From the NCBI GenBank assembly GCA_937911865.1, contig CALDSK010000145.1, positions 35,040 through 99,039 on the forward strand: a stretch of 64,000 nt of DNA. The letters are read 5' to 3'. Position 1 is the first letter of the stretch. Each line of letters begins with the position of its first letter. The notes beneath the pieces were generated by a model. The model saw only the letters and a program-made list of their open reading frames with translations, had not been told where the DNA came from and made no database searches. Source of the DNA: an uncultured Synechococcus sp. Its GTDB lineage: Bacteria > Cyanobacteriota > Cyanobacteriia > Phormidesmidales > Phormidesmidaceae. A program made the translations under genes and the position numbers. Positions 17,436-27,000 of this stretch are shown in pieces.

Positions 17436-18497
17436 GTGGCTTCTGATCAGACGAAAAACACAGCCTCTAAGCATACAGCCTCTAAGCACGCAGACTCTGA
17501 ACATAAAGCGTCCTCAGCAAAGTCCCAGTCAGCAAAGGCCCAGTCAGCGAAGGCCCAGTCAGCGAAGGCCCAGTCAGCAAGAGCTCAGCTAGACGCCAAG
17601 ACAAGTGCAGGTGAAGCTACCAGCATCAAGCAGCCCTGCCGGGTGACCGTCACCGCGCCAGGGTGGCACGGCGCAAAAGCAGCGGCGATCGCCGCCGGGT
17701 GCACCAGTATTTCAGACATGATCGAAAAGCTCGGCAGCGGTGAGCTTGCCATCATCACCCCCGACGCCATTAGACTAGATCCCCTTGGCACCGCTTCTAC
17801 CCAATCTTTTAGCCCAGCTACCGATCCGACCCTACCCAACGTCATTCCGCAACACGTTCACTATCACGCAGCATCGAGCGCTCATCCTGAGATAGACAGC
17901 CACATAGAAGAAGAAGCTCGCTCTTTACCCAAGCTAGTCATTACGGGCCTGTGCGCAACGATTATCGTCGGCTCTTTGCTCTATATTGCCGATCGATTCA
18001 TCACGATTACTGCTCAGATATTTTCCAGCCCAGAGAAAATAGAAGACATTATTACACCAGTGACCGGAGATATTGTCGCGGGCTATACGGTTAGCGATGA
18101 GTACGGCATTCGACCCTTTCATCCTGTTACAGGCGCACCTAATGTCCCTCACAACGGTGTTGATTTAGCTATGGACATTGGCACGCCGATCTACGCGGTA
18201 GGCAAAGCGGGCGATCGCGTAGACGTTGAATGCTGGTGGGATATAGACGGCGGCGGTCAGGTCGTTGATCAAACGGCCGAGTCCTATCCTGGCTATACGT
18301 TTCAGTCCTTGCACATGTCCGAAAACGGCTGCAAAGAAGGAAACGCCACTGCGGGAGACATAATCGCTTATTCGGGCAACACGGGGCTTGGCACCGGAGC
18401 ACACTACGACTTCCGGGTAAAAATAGACAATGAATACGTGCCGCCTGCCACCAAATATTTAGAATCAGCCGTGACTGGCGACCCCCCAAAAGAATAG
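17436..18497 (+). CDS. Membrane-anchored M23/LytM-like peptidase with unusual zinc motif
   Basis: 353 residues. The N-terminus is polar and repetitive: Ser/Lys/His-rich, with four AQSAK pentapeptides encoded by 15-bp repeats at about 17516-17580. One membrane helix lies at about residues 170-190 (VITGLCATIIVGSLLYIA). The extracytoplasmic C-terminal domain has the LytM H-x-x-x-D element (HNGVDLA) and the SLHMS strand. The usual H-x-H zinc/catalytic pair is HYD (GAHYDFRV), so one zinc ligand is Asp instead of His. It may still bind zinc or may be a non-cleaving scaffold. It starts at GTG 17436 with a weak GAGAG upstream. No operon partners. Confidence 0.75.
   Translation: MASDQTKNTASKHTASKHADSEHKASSAKSQSAKAQSAKAQSAKAQSARAQLDAKTSAGEATSIKQPCRVTVTAPGWHGAKAAAIAAGCTSISDMIEKLGSGELAIITPDAIRLDPLGTASTQSFSPATDPTLPNVIPQHVHYHAASSAHPEIDSHIEEEARSLPKLVITGLCATIIVGSLLYIADRFITITAQIFSSPEKIEDIITPVTGDIVAGYTVSDEYGIRPFHPVTGAPNVPHNGVDLAMDIGTPIYAVGKAGDRVDVECWWDIDGGGQVVDQTAESYPGYTFQSLHMSENGCKEGNATAGDIIAYSGNTGLGTGAHYDFRVKIDNEYVPPATKYLESAVTGDPPKE
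17516..17580. repeat. 15-bp in-frame coding repeat
   Basis: About four units of GCRAAGGCCCAGTCA encode AQSAK/SAKAQ in the N-terminal region of the M23-like protein. Being in frame, copy number can change without a frameshift. Confidence 0.85.
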
Positions 18498-18551
18498 TCT
18501 CTTTTATCGTCTAAATCACGCAACAGCACAAGCCTGTTAAAGCACTCTCAT

Positions 18552-19427
18552 CTAGAGTTCATCTGGATTAATCCCCTGCGCCCTTAGCTTCTCTTGCAAT
18601 AGAGCGAGGGCTGCTTCGGCACTTTCAGCGCGCTGAGCTTCGGCTTCGGCCTGTTGCGCTTTAGCTTCAGCTTGTTCTTTAGGTGTCTGCAGCCACTGGT
18701 CATTCTCATCGAACCATCTGAGCCAACGCCGATTCAGCCCCCGATAAGACCCGACCCAACAGCCCAAACCAAGCTTTATACCTGGAATCCAAATCTTGTT
18801 GTCTACGATGGAAAGAGGCTTGTATTGTTCCCCTTCTAGATGGAATGCCCTTAATTTATCAGTGTAGCGATCGGACTCAATGTAGTAGTGAATGCGTAGT
18901 AGTTTTTCGTAGACCTCCCATTTAGTAAGCGGAGCACCCGCCTAAGATTTGGTCTCTCCGAGATCTTCTTTTTCAGTACCTGGAGAGATGAGCTCTACAG
19001 CTACTAGCGGGCTCACGCCTCCTTGCCAAACCACGTAGCTGCGCCGCAGATCGTGACCATCGTATAGCCGAGGCACACCTACAGAAAGAAACCAGTCAGG
19101 TCGCTTGTGCCAGAGAGGATGACGCACGTCGTAATACACGTTTAAGTCAGTGCCTACAAAGTGGTTCCCTGCATAGTCTGGCAGATGCAGCGTTACGCTC
19201 AAGAGATCAGGCTGCAATATATGAAACTCGTCCGGTAAACCAGGCTCCTCAGGGTATTCGCAGGGCAGATCGTACATAGTGGGCAGCGTCTCACGAGGAG
19301 ATAGCGGCGGGTCTTGCTGTTCTGGCAGCCGATAGTCCGCTAGATTTGACGCTGCCTCAGCAGGCGTTGGCGAAGGCTTTGACCGATTGGGTTTGGTGTA
19401 TGACTTGCTGACTGTCATCCGCGTCAC
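18552..19427 (-). pseudogene. Uma2-family (DUF820) nuclease gene interrupted by an in-frame amber codon
   Basis: Uma2 proteins are PD-(D/E)XK-fold putative nucleases, expanded in cyanobacteria. The first part (19427 to 18945) gives the N-terminus with PDWFLSVGVPR and LVAVELISPGTEKED, the usual D and E-x-x catalytic strands. It ends in TCT-TAG at 18942-18944. Reading past the TAG in the same frame continues the family sequence without a gap (AGAPLTKWEVYEKLL, then LSIVDNKIWIPG) to the typical C-terminal coiled coil rich in Gln/Ala/Glu, ending GINPDEL. So a single substitution, not a frameshift, breaks the gene. The remaining pieces are either a relic or a suppressed gene. A sequencing error cannot be excluded. 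Confidence 0.85.
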
Positions 19428-19551
19428 CTGAAATTTACTTACGCCTATTATGACGCTATCTGAAAAAAGGTTACTTTACTCTCTGTTTACTGTGCTCGCT
19501 GCGTTTTTACATCAACAAACATACAACAAGTCTTTCAATAACCTTCCCCAT

Positions 19552-19585
19552 ATAGCAGTCGACGGATGCATCCGTCGACTGCTAT
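19552..19585. repeat. 34-bp perfect palindrome
   Basis: The 17-base arm ATAGCAGTCGACGGATG is followed by its exact reverse complement with no spacer. It contains a SalI-like GTCGAC in each arm and ATGCAT at the centre. It is intergenic, between the broken Uma2 gene and the threonine-dehydratase-like gene (both on the minus strand). It has no T-tract, so it is not a typical terminator. Confidence 0.9.
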
Positions 19586-19708
19586 TCAGGTTAGCGGTTG
19601 TTCTATAACGGTTTCAGCCGATGATAGTGTCCTAACTAACCTGACAAATGCAATAGCTCGAAGAGCCCCCAGTTTGTTGCGCATGCTTCTTATAACGATT
19701 TCTGCAAA

Positions 19709-20644
19709 TCAGGCTATCTTCGCCAAATCCACATTTCCGCCACAAATTAGCACGCCAACGTTCTCTCCTTTCTGGGGTACGTAGCGGCCTGAAATCAGAG
19801 CGGCAATCGGTACCACTGCCGCTGGTTCTGCAACAACTCGCAGCTCATGCCACAGCAGCTTTTGTGCCTGCACGATTGCATCCTCACTCACCAAAACACA
19901 TTCACTGACATACTGCTGCGCAATGGGAAACATCATTTCTCCTACCTCGCGAGCGCCCAGCGCATCTGCAGCCACGCCACCGACCTTTACTGTTCTTCGC
20001 TCGCCAGCAGCCAATGAATCGTGCAGTGTCGGTGCCTGCTCTGGCTCCACGCTCACCACTTTGCAACGGCCCTGATACCAGGCTGAAATGCCTGCAATTA
20101 GGCCACCGCCACCGACTGAGACCAATATCGTATCTAGCTCAGGTGCCTGCTGTTCAAACTCTAATCCTACAGTTCCTTGGCCAGCGATTACCTCCCACTG
20201 GTTAAAAGCATGAATAACCAGGCTACCTGTTTCTTTAACTCGAATATCGCTGTTTGCTAAAGCCTCAAAGTAATCAGCGCCACCGACAACAACAGTTGCA
20301 CCGTAGCTTTTAATTCGGTCTACTTTCGTAGAAGAAGAAATAGTGGGGACAAATATCTCCGCTTTGTGTTTTAGCTGTTGTGCGGCGTAGGCAACCGCTG
20401 CGCCATGGTTCCCCCCTGAAGCTGCAATCACGCCAGTCGTAGGGATAGGACTGTTCAAAATTCTGTTGAAAGCACCTCGCGATTTAAACGAACCCGCGTG
20501 CTGCATGAGCTCTAGCTTTAGAGTAAGTGGTGACTCTACACCAAAAGTACCGGAAGCCAATGTAATGGTTGGTGTTTTACGAACGTAGCTGCGGATAAGG
20601 CTATGTGCTTGGCTGATGAGAGGTTTAAAGTCTTCTGGGCTCAC
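19709..20644 (-). CDS. PLP-dependent threonine/serine dehydratase-like enzyme
   Basis: 311 residues, fold type II PLP enzyme. The lysine that binds PLP is in GSFKSRGAFN. The phosphate loop is ASGGNHGAAVAYAA, and the Gly-rich VSVGGGGLIAG motif lies centrally. It lacks the C-terminal ACT-like regulatory domain of biosynthetic IlvA, so it resembles catabolic threonine dehydratases or serine racemases. The GTG start lies in a 16-bp repeat (20641-20680), with further possible starts repeated in it. It is downstream of pixL by 91 bases on the same strand. Confidence 0.88.
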   Translation of the reverse strand: MSPEDFKPLISQAHSLIRSYVRKTPTITLASGTFGVESPLTLKLELMQHAGSFKSRGAFNRILNSPIPTTGVIAASGGNHGAAVAYAAQQLKHKAEIFVPTISSSTKVDRIKSYGATVVVGGADYFEALANSDIRVKETGSLVIHAFNQWEVIAGQGTVGLEFEQQAPELDTILVSVGGGGLIAGISAWYQGRCKVVSVEPEQAPTLHDSLAAGERRTVKVGGVAADALGAREVGEMMFPIAQQYVSECVLVSEDAIVQAQKLLWHELRVVAEPAAVVPIAALISGRYVPQKGENVGVLICGGNVDLAKIA

Positions 20645-20680
20645 AGGTCTTTTTGCTCACAGGTCTTTTTGCTCACAGGC
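20641..20680. repeat. 16-bp tandem repeat containing a start codon, 2.5 units
   Basis: TCACAGGTCTTTTTGC occurs at 20641-20656 and 20657-20672, then partly again. On the minus strand each unit supplies a GTGAGC; the one at 20644 is the start of the dehydratase gene. Confidence 0.85.
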
Positions 20681-20735
20681 TGGGCTTGCCTCTCTACGAT
20701 TCTCTCTACGCTACGATATGTTTCTACGCCAGTGT

Positions 20736-23700
20736 CTATTCCGACTCCTGTTCTTGGTCAGATTGATACTGTGCCAAACTATCGGCTAGACTCTTCAGCA
20801 GTATCCGCTCCTGATAAGGTTTCGAGAAATAGGCCGTTGCACCTAGATTCATTGCTAAATTTCGGTGTTTGTCGCCACTGCGCGAGGTTAACATCGTCAC
20901 CGGAATTTCTGCAAATTTCGGCATGGCCCGTAGCTTAGATAAGAAACTATAGCCATCCATTCGGGGCATTTCTACATCACACACAATGCTATCTACGCCT
21001 ATCCCTGTCTCCAGCTTCTCTAACGCGTCTTGTCCGTCACGCGCTTCAATCACCTCGTAGCCCGCCTTATTTTCTAGCGTTAGAGCCAGCAGCCGTCGGA
21101 CGTTTACCGAATCATCAATGACTAAGAAGCGGGCGCGCGATCGCACTTCTTGAGTAGGAATGGTCTGCAAACTCACCGGATCAATCGCGCCATTCACCAC
21201 CGGATTTGAGTACAGCGCCTCAGCCGAATTAATATCCGAGCCTTCACAGCTAAGCACCCATCGGGCCAAATCTGGCAAGCTCACCAATGGCACCACGCGG
21301 CCATCACCCAAAATAGTGCAGTTACTAAAACCAGTCGGTAGCGCAATCGGGCCTTCTACCCGGCGTACGGCCACTTCTTGCTCACCCCAGGACCTTTCTA
21401 CTTGCAGCCCCATCCGCTGCTCGCCCATCCGGAAAATCAGCACGCTGGGGCGGTCCATATTTGGCACTTCTTCTAGGCTGTCAATCTGCCGAGGACAGTT
21501 GAACGCCAGCCAGTTCGAGAGCTTAATCAGGCGTACCGCGTCGCCTTTAAAGTGGAACATCGGCTTGCCGTCCGTTTCGTACATATCTGCCGAATCGACA
21601 ATTGTGACCTCTTCAATCAGGTCTGTCGGCAAAGCAACGGGCATCCGATTGCCCTCCGCTAGCATCACGCGAGTGACCGAGAGCGTGTAGGGCACTGAAA
21701 TTGTAAAGGTAGTCCCTTCGCCCGCTTTGGTATCGACACTGATATCGCCTCGAATCTGTGTGAGGTTAGTGCGCACCACATCCATGCCTACACCACGACC
21801 GGAGAGCGCAGTTACCTGATCAGAAGTGCTAAAGCCGGGCTCAAAGATCAAAGAGAGCAGCTCAGCTTCACTGGCGCTGCTGAGCAAATCTGCATCAAGG
21901 CCCATAGACTGAGCCCTTTTACGTATTTTGTCTAGCGCAATGCCGTCGCCGTCATCGCTTACCGTGATTACGGTTCGATTGCTGCGGTTGAAGGCTTTAA
22001 TCGCAATCGTCCCTTTCGCCGATTTGCCTTGATTTTCACGCGTTTGCGGCATCTCAATGCCATGGTCAAAGGCGTTGCGCACAATGTGCATAAGCGGATC
22101 GTTTAGCGCTTCTAAAATATTGCGATCAATCAGTGTGGTCTCACCTTCTAGAGAGAGCTCTACTGACTTACCGTGCTCTATTTCCAGCTCACGCAGCGCC
22201 CGAGGAAAACGGTTCGTAATGTCTGAGAGCGGACGCATCCGCAGCTGGTTGAGATTGCGCTGCAGGTGCCGCGCGGTGCGGTGAATGACCCTGGTGGTTT
22301 GCTCAGTTTTATCGACGCTCAGCTCAATGTCGTCGGCGACCTCTTGAAGCTTTACGACCGATTCTACGATTTGTCGAAAGGGCAGGTGAGCGTCGTTGTA
22401 GCGGTCAAATTCTAGACTGTCAAAACCATTGCGAAACCCTGAATTGTGAAAGGTCTCGTTGCGATCGCTCGCATTCAAGTCAGCGGCGTTTGCTGTATTG
22501 TTTTCAGCAGCTACCTGAGCATTTGTAGGACGGCTAGTTGAAAATCTGCTGGCTGAGAACTCACCGGCAGCGGCACTGCCCGGTAGGGCGTGGGTAGCCG
22601 ATCCGGCCAGTAAAAATTGACTGCTGCTGGGCTGTTCGTACAGGTCTTTGACATCGTCATTAATTTCGTCGAGCGATCGCAGCTTCCGGCTCATATCTTT
22701 CACCAAGCTCCGCATCCGCTTCACTTCAGCTTCTAGCCGATTGCGCTCAATTGTCAGCTCACCAAAATAGTCATTCAGCTCATTGAGCTTACGCACAGAG
22801 ACACGGACCGTGTTATCGCCCAAATCAGCCGCTTCGCTCTGCGCTTTCGGGGCTTCTGAAAACCGAAACTCAGTGCCCAATGACGGCCCCTGTTCACGGC
22901 CCGTGCTACTCGCTGCGGTGCTTTGCAGATCTTCTTCAAAGACGCCGGCAAACGCATCGGCTTCGTCAATCACGGTTTCAGAGGTAGATTCAGTCACTGA
23001 ATCAGGTGCTGGGTCATTTACGAGCGTAGACTGCCTATCGGCAAAGACATCGTTAACCAGCGCGTCATCCGCTTCGCCTAACCCGGCAAACACGTCATCG
23101 ACCAGCGCATCGTCCGCTTCACCTAGTCCAGCAAAGACATCGTTAACCAGCGCGTCATCTTCACTCCCCAAATCGTCGGCAAGGTTAAAGACAGTTTCTG
23201 CTGCTGGCCTCTCTAGCTGCCCTTCATCGCTCGAAAGGTCGAATGCTTCACCGCCAAATTCAATATCAATCAGGCCAAAGCTCAGACCCGTGAGATCGGT
23301 CGGCATAGAATCAGCATTACCCGTGATCACCAAAGCCTGAGCCCGCCGCCAGGCTTGCAGCGCGCTCTGCCCCACTTCCTGTAGCTGATCGGCGCTGCTT
23401 GCTTTGGCCGCGTAGCTCTCGACCGATTGACACAGCTGAATAAACGGTGGCAGTTCGAGCATTTCACCTAGGCCACTGAGTTCTTGGGCCATTACCACCA
23501 CTTCGTCTTGCAGGCTGATGGGCCGATCTTCTAAAAGCGCTTCTAGCTTTTCTAGCGAACCTTCTACCTCAGTCTGAAAAATCAGCGGCATCACGTCTTG
23601 GCCTTCATCCGCATCCATCATAGAAGCGGCGTCTTCGGCAGACGGTTCACCTAGCGTGTCATATAGGTTGTCAAAAATAGGAACCACAAAGCTAGAGACC

Positions 23701-24047
23701 CAGTGGTCATCCAGCGGGGTTTGGGTGCGATCGCGCTCTACAATCTGACGAATCGCATCAATCCCACTCAAAATCTGCCCTTCCACATCGCTGGTGACCC
23801 CTTCACCCCGGTTGATTTTCACCACCTTGAGCGAATCTTCTAATCGGTGAGCCAGATCGCTGGTGAGCGCATAGCCCATCAGCGCCGCCCCCCCTTTAAT
23901 AGAGTGCGCCGCTCGCAGGGCCGCGTTCATCTCGTGAGCATCCACACCACGCTGGGCTACCCCTAGCAGGGCGCCTTCTAGCGTATCTAGATATTCACCT
24001 GCTTCATCGAGAAATTGAAGACGAATCTCCCGCTCTTTATCTTCCAT
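20736..24047 (-). CDS. pixL: Phototaxis hybrid histidine kinase PixL (CheA type)
   Basis: 1103 residues. An N-terminal Hpt domain carries the phospho-accepting H48 in RAAHSIKGGAA. An acidic linker (about residues 230-400) contains a 15-residue unit repeated almost three times (GLGEADDALVNDVFA, bases 23041-23169). The CheA core follows: dimerisation helices, then N box (EALNDPLMHIVRNAFDHG), G boxes (SDDGDGIAL and GRGVGMDVV), then the CheW-like domain. A C-terminal receiver domain has D1024 in CDVEMPRMDG and KPY. It phosphorylates the CheY-like PixG/PixH under control of the receptor PixJ. It lies 22 bases after pixJ. The symbol is given on domain order and operon context, by analogy with Synechocystis. 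Confidence 0.9.
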   Translation of the reverse strand: MEDKEREIRLQFLDEAGEYLDTLEGALLGVAQRGVDAHEMNAALRAAHSIKGGAALMGYALTSDLAHRLEDSLKVVKINRGEGVTSDVEGQILSGIDAIRQIVERDRTQTPLDDHWVSSFVVPIFDNLYDTLGEPSAEDAASMMDADEGQDVMPLIFQTEVEGSLEKLEALLEDRPISLQDEVVVMAQELSGLGEMLELPPFIQLCQSVESYAAKASSADQLQEVGQSALQAWRRAQALVITGNADSMPTDLTGLSFGLIDIEFGGEAFDLSSDEGQLERPAAETVFNLADDLGSEDDALVNDVFAGLGEADDALVDDVFAGLGEADDALVNDVFADRQSTLVNDPAPDSVTESTSETVIDEADAFAGVFEEDLQSTAASSTGREQGPSLGTEFRFSEAPKAQSEAADLGDNTVRVSVRKLNELNDYFGELTIERNRLEAEVKRMRSLVKDMSRKLRSLDEINDDVKDLYEQPSSSQFLLAGSATHALPGSAAAGEFSASRFSTSRPTNAQVAAENNTANAADLNASDRNETFHNSGFRNGFDSLEFDRYNDAHLPFRQIVESVVKLQEVADDIELSVDKTEQTTRVIHRTARHLQRNLNQLRMRPLSDITNRFPRALRELEIEHGKSVELSLEGETTLIDRNILEALNDPLMHIVRNAFDHGIEMPQTRENQGKSAKGTIAIKAFNRSNRTVITVSDDGDGIALDKIRKRAQSMGLDADLLSSASEAELLSLIFEPGFSTSDQVTALSGRGVGMDVVRTNLTQIRGDISVDTKAGEGTTFTISVPYTLSVTRVMLAEGNRMPVALPTDLIEEVTIVDSADMYETDGKPMFHFKGDAVRLIKLSNWLAFNCPRQIDSLEEVPNMDRPSVLIFRMGEQRMGLQVERSWGEQEVAVRRVEGPIALPTGFSNCTILGDGRVVPLVSLPDLARWVLSCEGSDINSAEALYSNPVVNGAIDPVSLQTIPTQEVRSRARFLVIDDSVNVRRLLALTLENKAGYEVIEARDGQDALEKLETGIGVDSIVCDVEMPRMDGYSFLSKLRAMPKFAEIPVTMLTSRSGDKHRNLAMNLGATAYFSKPYQERILLKSLADSLAQYQSDQEQESE
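23041..23169. repeat. 45-bp in-frame coding repeat in pixL
   Basis: Two full units of 45 bases (23041-23085 and 23086-23130) and most of a third encode an acidic 15-residue repeat in the linker between the Hpt domain and the kinase core. Confidence 0.9.
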
Positions 24048-24069
24048 AGCTTCCCTCTATCTAAAGCCC

Positions 24070-27000
24070 CTACTTGTCGGCGTCGTCTACAACAAATGTC
24101 GCCACCTGAGACTGCAAATTCTGAGAGACGCTTAAGGTCTGATCGAGTGCCTCCGAGACCTGACGAGACGACTCAGACGTCCGCTGAGCCAGCTGCGCAA
24201 TCTCTTCCATCAGCGCTGAGACCGATGTGGAGGTCGCAACTTGAGAGCTGGTCGCCTGTGAAATCTGCCGGGCCAGCTCATCCACCTTTTGAGACCCGCT
24301 CAAAATTAGGGGCAAGCGCGCTTTAGCATCTTCCACCCGGCGCGTACCCTCAACGACCTGAGCCGTACTTTGCTCAATTGCTTCGACAACATCGCCGGTT
24401 TCTCGTTGAATGGTCTCTACAATGCGCTCAATTTCTTCGGTTGCGCTCGCCGAGCGATTTGCCAGCTCGCTTACTTCCTCAGCGACGACCGAAAAGCCTT
24501 GGCCGTCCTCTCCGGCACGCGCCGCCTCAATTCCAGCATTGATTGCCAGCAGGTTCGTCTGCTGCGAAATTTGATTGATCAGCGACACCGCCTTAGTAAT
24601 TTGCTGAGACGATTCGCCTAGCCGCTTCACTTTTTTCGCCGTTTGGCCGACCGTCTGACGCAAGCTCATAATATTGCTCACCGTCAGCTCCATTGCTTCT
24701 CCGCCTAGCGTTGCTGTTTCTGAAGCCGCCTTGGCCACCGCTGCCGCTTCTTCAGCCTGCTGAGCGACCTGCTGAATGGACGCCGTCATCTCGCCAACCG
24801 AATCAAGCGTACGCGTCGTCTGCTCTGCTTGCTGCTCGGCCTCTGTTGCCAGCACGCGAATCGCACCTTCGTTCTGTCCCAAAGAATCATTGACCTGAGT
24901 CGCCGATATTTTCACCTGCGTTACAACCTCACGCAAATTCTCCACAATGGAGTTAAAAAAGTCAGCCACTGTACCAATTTCACCGGCTGTGACGTCGGCG
25001 CGAACGGTCAAATCACCATCGGCAGCGGCTTCCACATCAGAGAGCAGCTCAATCAGCTGAAGCTGTAAGGCTTCTTGCCGCTGGGTCAGCTCTTCTGCTA
25101 TTGTCCTAGCCTGTACGATGGCCGCTTCTTTTTGCGAGGTGGCTTCGGCTTGCTCTAGCGCAAACCCTAGCTGAGTTGCAGCGCGCTGAATGAAGTTAAT
25201 CGTAATATCCGACCAGTCGCGCGGGCCGCTGCACTCATGGGCAATCAAAAGTCCCAGCAGCTTATCTTCAACCACAATCGGCGCTACTAAATTGGCCTTT
25301 ACCTGATACGGCTCTAGCTGACCCAAATGGCAAGGCGTCAGCCCCGCATTGTAAATATCAGAGGTTGCTTTGACGCGGCCTGCGCGGTACTGATCGACAT
25401 ATCGTTCAGCAAAGCAAGGATCGGCAATTTCCGCGCCGAGTGCAGGCGGCCACTGCGGTTCTACCGACTCAGCTACGACAGTTCCTTTCCAGTTTTCATC
25501 AAAGAGATAAATAACCACGCGGCTCGATTCAATTGCCAGCTTGGTCTGACGGGTTACCAGACGAAAGATCTTCTCACGCGATTCCAAACGAGGGGCGCCG
25601 CTGACACTAATCTCTCGAATACTCGTTACCAGCTCGGCCAGCTGCTGCTCGCGCATCACGGCTTCTTTTTGAGTTTCTAGCAGCCGCGCTTGAGACAGCG
25701 CAAACCCTATCTGCGTCGCAATCTGCTGAATCATATTGGTTTCTTCTGGCTGCCACTGGCGCGGTCCACTACACTGATGGGCGCACAACAAGCCAACGAG
25801 ATCGTCGCCAACCACAATCGGGGCTACCATGTTGGCCTGTACGTCTAGCTCCCGCAGCAAGCGGCAGTGACATTCGGTCAAATTCTCAGTTTCAATATCT
25901 TCAACCGTTGAAACCTGTCCGTCCACGAAGCGCTCAATCGAATCAGGCAGCATAGGGTCTTCTAAAACTTGTCCCTTTGCTCGGCTCCAGCCTTTACCGA
26001 CCGATTCTGCTGAAACCACACCGCCAGTAAAGGTTGAATTAAAGCGGTAGATCAGTACTCGATCAACTTCTAAAACTTCTCTGGCTCGCTCCACGCTGGT
26101 CGAAAAAATTGCCTCTACTTCCAGGGTCTTGCGAATATCACTCGTCAGCGTAGAGAGCGTACGGGCACGGCGAGCCGATTCCGTTTGGGTTTCGCTCTGA
26201 AACCGCAGGGAAGACTCTGAGCTAGAAACCGCTGCGGCGAGCTCGTTGAAAGCACTCGCTACCCGGCCTACTTCATCGCGTGCAAAAATGTCTGCGCGCG
26301 CTGTGCGATCGCCCGACGCAAAATCTTCTGTCGCTTCCTGCAAGTTTTTCAACGGCTTCACAACTGAGCGGCCTAGCAAGATAGAAATAATCACATCGGC
26401 AATCAGCGCCAACAAAGCCACGCCTGTCAGCCATAGGATGATATTCCGCCGCTGCTGTTTGAGAATGCTTTCTGGAATGCCTCGCTGCAATACACCAATC
26501 GGCTTACCGCTACCGTCTACCAGAGCGGTTGCCGCGACGGTATAGTTTTCTCCGTCCGATCCTTGAAAGCTTTCACTGATAATCTCTGGCGACTGCTCAG
26601 TACCCGCTGCGCGCACTGTTTTCTCTAAGAATTCGTAATTGACGCCCTTGGAGTTTTGCCGAGGAACCATTTCTCCTGACTGAGCCAGCGTTACCAGCTC
26701 AAACGCGCCGCCCGGATCTTGTAAATAAATCTCGCTGTAGCCCTCAGAAAAAGCTGTAAGCGCTCTGTTAATGGCTAATGAGTCATTATCGATGATGTCA
26801 CCTGTTACTAGCGCGCCAATCACCGAATTGCGGACACCAGACTTATCTGTCGGTGTACCGCCCGAAAAGATAGGTGTGACCGAGTACTGCACTAGCGCTG
26901 CTTCATTAACACTCCCAGGAACAGAAATCCCTAGCTGCTGTAGCTCACTCAGGGTTTGCAGGCTAATTCCAGATTCGGGTTCACTTTGGCGCAGCGCGCT

